Part shown: one piece after another, positions 26,122-34,110 of the stretch | Layout: each line of letters begins with the position of its first letter | How positions within the stretch are numbered: position 1 is the stretch's first letter | From: HGM12998 sp900756495 | GTDB lineage: Bacteria; Bacillota; Clostridia; Oscillospirales; Oscillospiraceae | Direction: 5' to 3' | NCBI GenBank assembly: GCA_958477305.1 | Contig: CAUEFI010000008.1 | Span: forward strand, 1 to 64,000 | DNA: 64,000 nt | Made by a program: the position numbers and the translations under genes | Notes under the pieces: generated by a model | The model's input: only the letters and a program-made list of their open reading frames with translations | Database searches by the model: none | Told to the model about the DNA's origin: nothing

Positions 26122-27303
26122 TTAGTCTGCGCGGAGGGCGTCTACCGGCTGGAGATTGGAGGCCTTTACCGCCGGATAGATCCCAAAAATCAAACCGATG
26201 GCTACAGAGAATCCAAAGGAGCCGAGCGCCACCAAGGCGCTGGGGAACAAAATCAAATCATACATGGCTTTTCCAAGGATCAGGGAAAGCAGGTATCCAA
26301 GGGCAATGCCGATGAGCCCTCCCAGTGCGCTGAGAATAGCGGCTTCCACCATGAACTGTCCCACGATCTCCCTCCGGGGTGCGCCAATCGACTTCTTGAT
26401 GCCGATCTCACGGGTGCGCTCGGTAACCGTGACCAACATGATATTCATGATTCCAATGCCGCCCACCAGCAGAGCGATACCTGCAATTCCGCCCAGAACC
26501 ACCGTCATAGACGTCATCTCTTCGGTGGACTCGCTCATCTCCGAGTTGCCGTTCTCCAGCTCATACTCTCCCACTCCGCTGTCAATGGTCTCGTCCAGGA
26601 GAAGAGTCAGTCTGTTTATGACGGCATCCATATGATCCGAATTATCCACCTTGACCACGTATTTTGTTATGGAATCGCTGAGCAGCATCGTACGGTTCAG
26701 GGAGTAAGGAATGGCCACCATATCGTCCATGGACTCTTCTTCGCCGCCATCCTTCTGGTAGTAGGTACCCACTACTGTAAAGGGTTCTCCGGCGATATAT
26801 ATAGTCTGTCCGATGGGATCTGCATACTGGAAGAGGGTGTCGGCCACGTAGGACCCCAGCACACAGACGCTGTTGCGCTGCTCAATATCAAATTGATTGA
26901 TATCCCTTCCATCCTCCAGGGTATAGTTGCTGCAGACCGAAAACTGATCGGAACCGAAATAGATGGTGCTGGTGTCCAAAGTTGTTGTCCGGTATTTGAC
27001 GGGCAGCATGGTGGAGAGATCGGGCGTCACCCCCAGCACCATATCGGAGAGAGCGCCATTCCCATACTCATACAGGGCGCTGTTCACATCAGGGGCCCGT
27101 GTGGAGTCATACCAGCTCACCGATACATTGACCTTATTGACCCCCATCTTCTCATAGTAGGCGGTAATGTCGGCGTTATAACCAGACACCATGGCCACCA
27201 GCACCAGCACGGCGGTGACGCCGATGATGATACCCAGCATGGTAAGAAAGGAGCGTCCTTTTTTCTCCAGAATACTGTCCAGGGCCATGCGGAGGACGTT
27301 CAT
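26122..27303 (-). CDS. MacB-type ABC transporter permease
   Basis: 393 residues with the MacB/FtsX layout: N-terminal helix (MNVLRMALDSILEKKGRSFL then a hydrophobic stretch), a large extracytoplasmic MacB_PCD domain (about 45-265) and three C-terminal helices (about 270-295, 320-345, 360-385) forming the FtsX domain. The ATG at 27303 overlaps the ATPase stop as ATGA; the longer frame from 27363 is coding for the ATPase in another frame. MacB-type transporters use mechanotransmission to move periplasmic substrates such as peptides, lipoproteins or antibiotics. With the adaptor upstream and an SLH protein downstream it likely forms a surface export complex. Confidence 0.93.
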   Translation of the reverse strand: MNVLRMALDSILEKKGRSFLTMLGIIIGVTAVLVLVAMVSGYNADITAYYEKMGVNKVNVSVSWYDSTRAPDVNSALYEYGNGALSDMVLGVTPDLSTMLPVKYRTTTLDTSTIYFGSDQFSVCSNYTLEDGRDINQFDIEQRNSVCVLGSYVADTLFQYADPIGQTIYIAGEPFTVVGTYYQKDGGEEESMDDMVAIPYSLNRTMLLSDSITKYVVKVDNSDHMDAVINRLTLLLDETIDSGVGEYELENGNSEMSESTEEMTSMTVVLGGIAGIALLVGGIGIMNIMLVTVTERTREIGIKKSIGAPRREIVGQFMVEAAILSALGGLIGIALGYLLSLILGKAMYDLILFPSALVALGSFGFSVAIGLIFGIYPAVKASNLQPVDALRAD

Positions 27304-28040
27304 CGATTCACCCGACCTCCCCCGGCGGCCTGGACCAAGTCCGGGATCAGTATGCCGTCCCACAGGCTGTCGTGGACAATTTTGCCGTCCATCACCCGCA
27401 CGGTTCGATCGGCCTGGGCTGCAATTCCATTGTCATGGGTGATGAGAATAACCGTGGTCCCCTGTGCGTTGAGCTGCCGCATCAGGGAGAGCACCTGGGC
27501 GCCTGTCTTGGAGTCCAGCGCGCCGGTGGGCTCGTCGGCCATGAGAACAGGGGATCTCGTAGCCATGGCCCGGGCAATGGCCACACGCTGCTGTTGGCCG
27601 CCTGAGAGCTGAGCCGGCTTGTTCTCTGCTTTGGATGAAATCTCCACCATCTCCAGGGCTTCCAGAGCCCGGCGGCGGCGTTCCGCCAGGGGAACCCGCT
27701 GGTATGTCATGGGCAGCGCTACATTTTCCCAGACGTTGAGGGATGGAATTAGATTATACCCCTGGAAAATGAAAGCGATCTGCCTGGAGCGGATATCGGA
27801 CAGTTCCTTTTGCGTTCGATCCCGAATAGATATACCGTCCAGGTAGTACTCCCCTCTGGTAGGTACGTCCAGGCACCCCAGAATATTCATCATGGTAGAC
27901 TTGCCGGAACCTGAAGTGCCGATAACGGCTACGAACTCCCCCCTGTCAACCTCCAGTGTGACTCCGTCCAGAGCGTTTACCTGGTTTTCCTGTCCTTCTC
28001 CGTAGATCTTATATACATTATCCAAACGGATCAAACTCAT
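27300..28040 (-). CDS. ABC transporter ATPase (MacB/LolD type)
   Basis: 246 residues starting at ATG 28040 with AAAGGAGG just upstream; the open frame extends 50 codons further but overlaps the adaptor gene and lacks family similarity. Walker A GTSGSGKS (about 39-46), signature LSGGQQQR, Walker B VLMADEPTGALD and the switch His in ILITHD are all present. The LolD/MacB subfamily is shown by the opening ....VYKIYGEG.....AL.GV and by its permease partner. Drives the neighbouring permease. Confidence 0.96.
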   Translation of the reverse strand: MSLIRLDNVYKIYGEGQENQVNALDGVTLEVDRGEFVAVIGTSGSGKSTMMNILGCLDVPTRGEYYLDGISIRDRTQKELSDIRSRQIAFIFQGYNLIPSLNVWENVALPMTYQRVPLAERRRRALEALEMVEISSKAENKPAQLSGGQQQRVAIARAMATRSPVLMADEPTGALDSKTGAQVLSLMRQLNAQGTTVILITHDNGIAAQADRTVRVMDGKIVHDSLWDGILIPDLVQAAGGGRVNR

Positions 28041-28053
28041 GATTCTACCTCCT

Positions 28054-29856
28054 TTAGCCCATGGGGCCCATACCGCCGGGCATGCCTCCACCCCCGCCGC
28101 CGCCGAAGTTGGGCATACCGCCGCCAAAATCACCGCCGGGAAAAGAGAACTCCGCGTCTCCGCCCTGGCCCTGGCTTGTGCTCTCTCCACCGCTTGGGGC
28201 GCTGGTTTGATAGCGGGTAAACACTTCTGTTCCCTCTTCTACTCCGGACAGGATACGCACATACTGGCTGTTGGAGACTCCAGTCTCCACGGGAACAGCG
28301 TAAAACCCATCCGGCACGGTGCCGTCCTCCAGGTCTACGGCATTGTCAGGCCGGCTGTCCGCTTTGACGAAGAGGCACGTTCCTTCGCTGGTGCTCTTGA
28401 GGGCTGAGATAGGCGCCAGGACTCCCTCGGACTCATCCCCTACGGTAATGGTATAAGATACATTGACGCCTGCGGAGAGCGCTCCCTCGCTGGGAATGGT
28501 AATGGTAATGGGAAAATAGGCTACCCCGTTGGAGTTGGTCGCCTCGTAGCTGATCTCCGTAACGGTTCCGGTATAGTTGGTATCACTCTCAGCGCCGGAC
28601 TGCGTGATAGCCACCTCCATGCCCATCTCAATCTGATCAATGTCCAATTCGTCAATATTGGCGGAGATGGTCATGGAGTCCAGGTTGTAAACAGAGATCG
28701 CAGTCTGCCCTGACTGTCTGGGCTTCTCGCCCACCTTGACACCCACCATAATAACCTTGCCGGAGATCTCAGACGTAACGGCAAAGTCGGAGCGTTTTTC
28801 CTCTGTCTCCGTAATCTTTTCCTCATAGGAGGCAATGCGTTCCTCAGTCTGGCTGATCTTATTGTTTGTCGAGTCAAGCTGCTCCTGGTAGTCGCTCCCA
28901 TCGATAACAAAGAGCGTTTGCCCCGCTGTCACAGTCTCATAATCTACAGGCTTTACAGTGGTCAGTTCACCGGTCGCTTTGGCTGTGAGGGTTTGGGAGG
29001 CGTAATATTCCAGCGTTCCCTCCACCGACGGATAGAGCTGCTCTCCTGAGTCGGCCACCAGATAACCGGCGCCGGTCATACCTTCAGCCAGGGCACCCGG
29101 ATTATCCACCGTAACGGTGACGGCAAAACAGCGGGTTCCCTCTGGGGTAATGCGCTCTACTTTCTGAATATCGGTGACGGTGCCGGTGAGATTGAGCATC
29201 AGGCTGGACACGGAGACCCCTGCTGTCATTCCCTCATATATCTGATCCTCATAGGCATAGCTGAAATACTGAGTCAATGTCATCCTGGTGTCGTCCACAA
29301 GTTCGGCCAAGGCGGTTCCAGATGCAACGCTGTCCCCTTCCTCGACCCTCACCTCAGTGATTCGGCCAGAAAAGGGCGCGGTGACTGTGAGTTCCGCCAT
29401 GGTCTCCTGGATATCCTCCACTTGCTCATAATAGCTCTCCAGTTCGTCCTGCAGCGTATAGATTTCGTCCTGGTACTCCTCAATTTCCTCATCCAATTCC
29501 GAGTCGTCCTGGATGTAGAGGAGATCTCCTTCTTCCACCGTATCGCCGGCTGAGACGTAAACCTCCAGAATTTCGCTGTCGGAGGCTGTGGTATAAGTAA
29601 CACTGTCGACCGGCAGCGTGGTCCCGGTTCCCGTGATCGTCGTGGACAGGGAGCCATAGGTGGTGACATCTGTCAGAGCCGTCTCTCCGCTCTCATGAAA
29701 AAAGAGGCTCTTGATTCCTACTGCTGCGGCTACCACCGCTGCGGCTGCTACAATCAGAAGAATCACCGTCTTCTTAAGCCTTTTTCGTGGCCTGCTCTTC
29801 GGCACCTCTCCACCTGATTCCACAGAGTTCTTTCGTCTGGGCAATATGAGCTGCAT
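28054..29856 (-). CDS. HlyD/MacA-type membrane-fusion protein
   Basis: 600 residues from ATG 29856 (MQLILPRRKNSV), which follows AAAGGAGGGA; the frame upstream to 30033 is the promoter region. A basic N-terminus precedes one transmembrane helix (about 30-48), then a lipoyl/biotinyl hairpin domain with long coiled coils (around 110-175 and 330-370: LDEEIEEYQDEIYTLQDELE), beta-barrel segments, and a strikingly Gly/Pro/Met-rich tail (last 35 residues). In Gram-negatives such adaptors link to an outer-membrane channel; monoderm versions are believed to modulate the ABC pump. First gene of the operon, 13 bases before the ATPase. Confidence 0.92.
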   Translation of the reverse strand: MQLILPRRKNSVESGGEVPKSRPRKRLKKTVILLIVAAAAVVAAAVGIKSLFFHESGETALTDVTTYGSLSTTITGTGTTLPVDSVTYTTASDSEILEVYVSAGDTVEEGDLLYIQDDSELDEEIEEYQDEIYTLQDELESYYEQVEDIQETMAELTVTAPFSGRITEVRVEEGDSVASGTALAELVDDTRMTLTQYFSYAYEDQIYEGMTAGVSVSSLMLNLTGTVTDIQKVERITPEGTRCFAVTVTVDNPGALAEGMTGAGYLVADSGEQLYPSVEGTLEYYASQTLTAKATGELTTVKPVDYETVTAGQTLFVIDGSDYQEQLDSTNNKISQTEERIASYEEKITETEEKRSDFAVTSEISGKVIMVGVKVGEKPRQSGQTAISVYNLDSMTISANIDELDIDQIEMGMEVAITQSGAESDTNYTGTVTEISYEATNSNGVAYFPITITIPSEGALSAGVNVSYTITVGDESEGVLAPISALKSTSEGTCLFVKADSRPDNAVDLEDGTVPDGFYAVPVETGVSNSQYVRILSGVEEGTEVFTRYQTSAPSGGESTSQGQGGDAEFSFPGGDFGGGMPNFGGGGGGGMPGGMGPMG

Positions 29857-30026
29857 GGTCGGTCCCTCCTTTTGGTTCGTGGAAAGTATAGCGTTCAAAG
29901 CTGAAATTACCCTGAAAATTCCAAGGAATCTTTTTGAACAAGATGTAAAGATTTTGTCCATTAGTCTGATGCGAAGCTTATAAAAAAGAGCGTAGCGTTG
30001 ACAAAAAAAATATGGTATCCTTTTTT

Positions 30027-30056
30027 CAGACAAATTTCAGTTTCCTGACCTATACT
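30027..30056 (+). promoter_or_regulatory. Probable promoter of the response regulator/kinase pair
   Basis: CAGACA (30027-30032), 18-base spacer, TATACT (30051-30056). It sits in the 235-base divergent region between the exporter operon and the two-component genes, so one regulator could serve both directions. Confidence 0.5.
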
Positions 30057-30091
30057 GTGTTTTGAAAATGTGATTGAGGGTGATTTCACAG

Positions 30092-30769
30092 ATGCGAGTA
30101 CTCATTGTGGAGGATGAACGGCGGCTGGCCGAGGCGCTGGTGCAGATCATGGCGGAACAGCGATACCAAGCCGAGGCGGTCTATGACGGAACCGACGGCC
30201 TTGATTACGCCCTGTCCGGGCTGTACGATGTCATTGTGCTGGACGTCATGCTGCCTAAGCTGGATGGCTTTGAGGTAGCCCGGCGTCTGCGCCTTGCCCA
30301 TGTATCCACTCCCATCCTCATGCTCACCGCCCGGGATGAGGTCCCGGACAAGATCTCCGGCCTGGACTGCGGAGCGGATGATTACATGACCAAGCCCTTT
30401 GATGCCGGAGAACTGCTGGCCAGGATACGGGCTCTCACACGCCGCCAGGGTGAGGTTGTAGGCGAAGCCCTGACGACGGCCGACCTGACGCTCGACCTCT
30501 CCACACGTACCCTGCGCCGGGGAGAAAAATCAGTACGCCTGGGCTTCAAAGAGTTTGAGGTTATGCGGCTCCTCATGTCCTTTCCCAAGGCAGTGGTTCC
30601 AAAAGAGGATATCATTGCAAAGGTATGGGGTATGGACTCAGACGCGGAAGACAACAATGTGGAGGTCTATGTCTCCTTTCTGCGAAAAAAGCTGAATTTT
30701 CTAGGCTCCAAAGTCTCTATCGGAACGGTTCGTAAAGTCGGGTATCACTTGGAGGTTGCACAGGCATGA
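30092..30769 (+). CDS. OmpR/PhoB-family response regulator
   Basis: 225 residues. Receiver domain (1-115) with acidic pocket VEDE, the phosphoacceptor Asp51 in VLDVMLP, Thr in MLTARD and Lys in TKPFDAGE. Winged-helix DNA-binding domain (about 125-222) ending in GTVRKVGYHLE. I use ATG 30092, since family proteins begin MRVLIVEDE; a TTG at 30074 is possible. The stop overlaps the kinase ATG (ATGA), so the pair is coupled. It diverges from the MFP-ABC-SLH operon, which is the natural candidate target. Confidence 0.95.
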   Translation: MRVLIVEDERRLAEALVQIMAEQRYQAEAVYDGTDGLDYALSGLYDVIVLDVMLPKLDGFEVARRLRLAHVSTPILMLTARDEVPDKISGLDCGADDYMTKPFDAGELLARIRALTRRQGEVVGEALTTADLTLDLSTRTLRRGEKSVRLGFKEFEVMRLLMSFPKAVVPKEDIIAKVWGMDSDAEDNNVEVYVSFLRKKLNFLGSKVSIGTVRKVGYHLEVAQA

Positions 30770-32037
30770 TCCGGGCACTGCGCAAAAAGTTCATCTTTAT
30801 CAATCTGATCCTCGTCGGCATCGTATTGGCGGTCGTTTTTGTCATTCTTGTCGGATCGAATGCCCAGAATCTGAAGAACCAAAGCATCGGCGCTATGCGT
30901 CTTGCGCTTCAGTGGGAGGATGGCAGCGGCCCCCCGCCTCTGGAAATAGGCGTTCGTCCTCCCGAAATTGTGGAAGGGGGCGGTCACAAGGATGAAGGGC
31001 GGCGTTTTGGCTTTATTCCCACCTTTACTGTTGTGCTGGATGAAGAGGGCCGTGTCTCCGCCATTACCAACGGCGGCAACCTGACCGTTTCCGATGAGGC
31101 TCTGGAACAGGCGGTAGAAGGGGCGCTCTCTTCTGCCTCTGATACGGGTATATTAAACCGCCTTGGGCTGCGTTTTCTGCTGGAGACCGACCACGCCGGT
31201 GTAACCCGCATCGCCTTCGCCGACCGCAGTTGGGAGGTAGAGAACCTGACCAATCTTGTCTTAACCGTCCTCCTCGTCTGGGTCTTGGCCATGGTGGGGT
31301 TCTTTTTTGTCAGTCTCCTGCTCTCTTCCCTGGCTCTCCGCCCGGCAGAGCGGGCCTGGGAACAGCAGCGTCAGTTTGTGGCGGATGCCTCCCATGAATT
31401 GAAGACCCCACTCACCGTCATTTTAGCCAATACCGGCATTGTCCTCTCCCATCCCTCAGACGCTGTGTCCGCTCAGGTCAAGTGGCTGGAGTATACGCAA
31501 GAAGAGGCCAAACACATGAAGGAGCTGGTGGATGATCTTCTTTTTTTGGCCAAAAGTGACGCCGCGCGCAAGCTCGTCTGCCCTATGGAAGTCTCTATGA
31601 GTGATTTGGTATTGGGTTGTCTGCTCCCCTTCGAATCGGTGGCCTTCGAGGCCGGAGTAGACTTAGACAGCGACATTACTCCTGATATTACCGTAAAGGG
31701 AGATGAGGGACAGCTCAGGCGTCTGGTTATGATCCTGCTGGACAATGCAGTCAAATACGCCGGTTTCAGGGGACGGGTGACACTCCATCTCTCCCGGCAG
31801 GCGGAAAAGGTCCGGCTGTCGGTCAACAATACTGGAACCCCCATTCCTCCCGAGCATCTGCCCCGCCTGTTTGAGCGTTTTTACCGGGCTGACGCGTCCC
31901 GAGAGCGCGCCAAAGGCGGCTATGGCCTGGGTCTTGCCATCGCCAAAAGTATTGTGGACGCCCACAGCGGCAAGGTTTCCGTCTCCAGCACGCCTCAGGG
32001 GGGGACCACTTTTACCGTCGTCTTACCTCAAAAATAG
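30766..32037 (+). CDS. Membrane sensor histidine kinase
   Basis: 423 residues with two transmembrane helices (about 10-30 and 165-188) enclosing an extracytoplasmic sensor of roughly 130 residues. The HisKA motif ASHELKTPLTVI carries the phosphorylated His210; the ATPase domain has the N box LDNAVKY, the F region LFERFYR and the G box GGYGLGLAIAKSIVDAH. No HAMP domain is evident. Partner of the response regulator with which it overlaps by four bases. The signal is unknown; envelope or antimicrobial stress would fit the divergent exporter. Confidence 0.95.
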   Translation: MIRALRKKFIFINLILVGIVLAVVFVILVGSNAQNLKNQSIGAMRLALQWEDGSGPPPLEIGVRPPEIVEGGGHKDEGRRFGFIPTFTVVLDEEGRVSAITNGGNLTVSDEALEQAVEGALSSASDTGILNRLGLRFLLETDHAGVTRIAFADRSWEVENLTNLVLTVLLVWVLAMVGFFFVSLLLSSLALRPAERAWEQQRQFVADASHELKTPLTVILANTGIVLSHPSDAVSAQVKWLEYTQEEAKHMKELVDDLLFLAKSDAARKLVCPMEVSMSDLVLGCLLPFESVAFEAGVDLDSDITPDITVKGDEGQLRRLVMILLDNAVKYAGFRGRVTLHLSRQAEKVRLSVNNTGTPIPPEHLPRLFERFYRADASRERAKGGYGLGLAIAKSIVDAHSGKVSVSSTPQGGTTFTVVLPQK

Positions 32038-32070
32038 ATACAAAGCGGCCCCCAGCGTCTATGTATGCAA

Positions 32071-32153
32071 GACTGCAGAGAAGCGGTACAGCCTATACGG
32101 GCTGTACCGCTTCTCTGCAGTCGAGAGCCCGGGGCAAATTCTCGCCCCGGGCT
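32071..32153. terminator. Tandem terminators between the kinase and tsf
   Basis: First a 23-base perfect stem (32071-32093 with 32100-32122, 6-base loop), then a 10-base stem (32126-32135 with 32144-32153) with TTCTC tail. They separate convergent transcription units. Confidence 0.85.
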
Positions 32154-32205
32154 TTCTCAAATTATTTACGGGACAATATGTCCGTTTTGGGGGATGGAAG
32201 GAACT

Positions 32206-33120
32206 TTACTTGCCCAGCTGCTTGGCGATCTCCTCGGCAAAGTTCTCCTGCTTCTTTTCAATGCCCTCGCCCTTCTCAAAGCGGACGGCATCCTTCAGCT
32301 TGATAGAACCGCCCAGATTCTTTGCGGCCGCAGCTACATACTGCTCCACGCTGACGGAATTGTCCTTTACAAACTCCTGCTGCAGCAGGCAGTTCTCAGC
32401 ATAGAATTTGTTCAGCTTGCCCATGACAATCTTCTCCCGAACCTGCTCGGGCTTTGCGGCCATCTTGGGATCATTGGCCATCTGGGCCATCATGATTTTC
32501 TTTTCCTCATCCAGCACATCCTGGGTAACCTGCCCCTTGTCCAGGAAGCGGGGATTCAGCGCGGCGATCTGCATGGCCATGTCTTTTCCGACCTCAGCCA
32601 CCTTCTCAGCGGGCAGATCCGTTTCCAGGTTAACCAACACGCCGATTTTGCCGCCGGCGTGAATATACGGCACAGAAACCCCCTCCGTATACAGGGCAAA
32701 GCGGCGAACCTTGATGTTCTCGCCGATAACCAGAACCATCTCCTGCTGCTCTTCCTGCACCGTACGGCCATTGCCATAGGGAGCGGCCATCAGAGCATCC
32801 AGGTCAGCAGGCTTCTCCTTCGCCACCACAGCGGCCACGCCCTTGACAAAGTCCACGAACTTCTCATTCTTGCCTACGAAGTCGGTCTCTGCGTTGACCT
32901 CAACCACGACACCCACGCCGTCAATCACAGCTGCGTAGGCCATACCCTCAGCTGCAATGCGGCCGGCCTTCTTCTGCGAGGCGGCCAGCCCTTTCTCTCG
33001 AAGAATCTCCACAGCCTTATCCATATTGCCCTCAGCTTCAGTCAGGGCCTTCTTGCAGTCCATCATGCCAACGCCGGTCATCTCGCGCAGGGCCTGTACA
33101 TCTTTTGCAGTGATTGCCAT
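32206..33120 (-). CDS. tsf: Elongation factor Ts
   Basis: Guanine-nucleotide exchange factor for EF-Tu. 304 residues from ATG 33120 (MAITAKDVQALREMTGVGMM), 10 bases after GGAGG; a GTG at 33126 would sit too close to the ribosome site. The UBA-like N-terminal domain with TGVGMMDCKKAL, the core motif NAETDFVGKNEKF and the dimerisation domain are present and length is normal. Second gene of rpsB-tsf, separated from rpsB by an 90-base spacer containing an attenuator-like hairpin. Confidence 0.98.
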   Translation of the reverse strand: MAITAKDVQALREMTGVGMMDCKKALTEAEGNMDKAVEILREKGLAASQKKAGRIAAEGMAYAAVIDGVGVVVEVNAETDFVGKNEKFVDFVKGVAAVVAKEKPADLDALMAAPYGNGRTVQEEQQEMVLVIGENIKVRRFALYTEGVSVPYIHAGGKIGVLVNLETDLPAEKVAEVGKDMAMQIAALNPRFLDKGQVTQDVLDEEKKIMMAQMANDPKMAAKPEQVREKIVMGKLNKFYAENCLLQQEFVKDNSVSVEQYVAAAAKNLGGSIKLKDAVRFEKGEGIEKKQENFAEEIAKQLGK

Positions 33121-33155
33121 AATCACAAAACCTCCAATTTATTTAATCAGCGGTG

Positions 33156-33190
33156 AAAAAAGGCGCGCCTGCCCGCGCACGGGCGGGCGC
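33156..33190 (-). terminator. Attenuator-like terminator between rpsB and tsf
   Basis: On the minus strand an 11-base GC stem (33190-33180 with 33175-33165, one G-U pair) followed directly by six T (33161-33156). It should reduce tsf transcription relative to rpsB. Confidence 0.75.
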
Positions 33191-33211
33191 ACCTGATGCA
33201 TTGATACAACG

Positions 33212-33937
33212 TTATTCCGCAGCAGCAGAGTCCTCGGTCTCCTCGGGAGCGTCCTGTCCCTGCTTGCCCTCCTGAATGGCGTTGGCCATAACAGAGGAAA
33301 TCAGCTTGATGGCACGAATTGCGTCATCATTGCCGGGGATCACATAGTCGATCTCGTCCGGATCGCAGTTGGTATCCACAATGGCTACAATGGGAATGTG
33401 CAGCTTGCGGGCCTCGTTGATGGCGTTGCGCTCCTTGCGGGGATCAACGACAAACAGCGCTCCGGGCAGCTTCTTCATTTCAACCACGCCGCCCAAATAC
33501 TTCTCCAGCTTTGCAATCTCGCCCATATGCTTAATCACTTCTTTTTTGGGCAGCATGTCGAAGGTGCCGTCCTCCTGCATCTTCTTGAGCTGGTTGAGAC
33601 GGTCCACGCGGCCGCGCATGGTCTTAAAGTTGGTCAGCATGCCGCCCAGCCAGCGGGCATTGACATAGAACATGCCCACCCGCTCAGCCTCTTCCTTAAT
33701 GGCCTCCTGAGCCTGCTTCTTGGTGCCCACAAAGAGCAGGGACTGACCGGTCTCGCCCAAGGTGCGGACGAAATTATAGGCCTCCTCCAGCTTCTTCACG
33801 GTCTTCTGCAGGTCGATGATATAAATGCCGTTGCGCTCAGTGTAAATATAGGTTGCCATCTTGGGATTCCAGCGGCGGGTCTGGTGGCCGAAGTGAACGC
33901 CGGCCTCCAGAAGCTGTTTCATGGATACGACTGCCAT
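33212..33937 (-). CDS. rpsB: 30S ribosomal protein S2
   Basis: 241 residues, the standard S2 length, starting MAVVSMKQLLEAGVHFGHQT with the family HFGHQTRRWNPKM block and the KEAN/NARWLGGMLTNF and GNDDAIRAI motifs. The C-terminus has an acidic tail (APEETEDSAAAE). S2 joins the 30S subunit late and bridges to S1. The ATG follows AAAGGAGG. Its promoter lies about 115 bases upstream, leaving a leader that could hold the autoregulatory S2 binding structure. Confidence 0.98.
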   Translation of the reverse strand: MAVVSMKQLLEAGVHFGHQTRRWNPKMATYIYTERNGIYIIDLQKTVKKLEEAYNFVRTLGETGQSLLFVGTKKQAQEAIKEEAERVGMFYVNARWLGGMLTNFKTMRGRVDRLNQLKKMQEDGTFDMLPKKEVIKHMGEIAKLEKYLGGVVEMKKLPGALFVVDPRKERNAINEARKLHIPIVAIVDTNCDPDEIDYVIPGNDDAIRAIKLISSVMANAIQEGKQGQDAPEETEDSAAAE

Positions 33938-34050
33938 AGGGTAATTCCTCCTTTATTTGTTGATTCCTCCATCCACATCATTTGGAGCTGGCCAATCCTC
34001 TGGGACACCTGGCCCTCCATCCATGGATGTGCGTAATCACATGCTCTGGT

Positions 34051-34079
34051 ATTTTAGCACAACCGATATGACAATGCAA
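34051..34079 (-). promoter_or_regulatory. Promoter of rpsB-tsf
   Basis: Minus strand TTGCAT (34079-34074), 17 bases, TAAAAT (34056-34051). The roughly 110-base leader to rpsB contains a CATCCATGGATG palindrome and complementary GGCCAG-type segments, compatible with a structured S2 leader. Confidence 0.7.
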
Positions 34080-34110
34080 GTATTTTTTCCCGTTTTCCTG
34101 GATAAATTCG

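Noticed and set aside
26062..27612. A 516-codon plus-strand frame opposite the ABC genes
   Set aside because: Antisense shadow of clear transporter genes.
29998..30026. TTGACA at 29998-30003 as the promoter of the response regulator
   Set aside because: The position 17 bases on is a T run; the CAGACA/TATACT pair further on is better placed.
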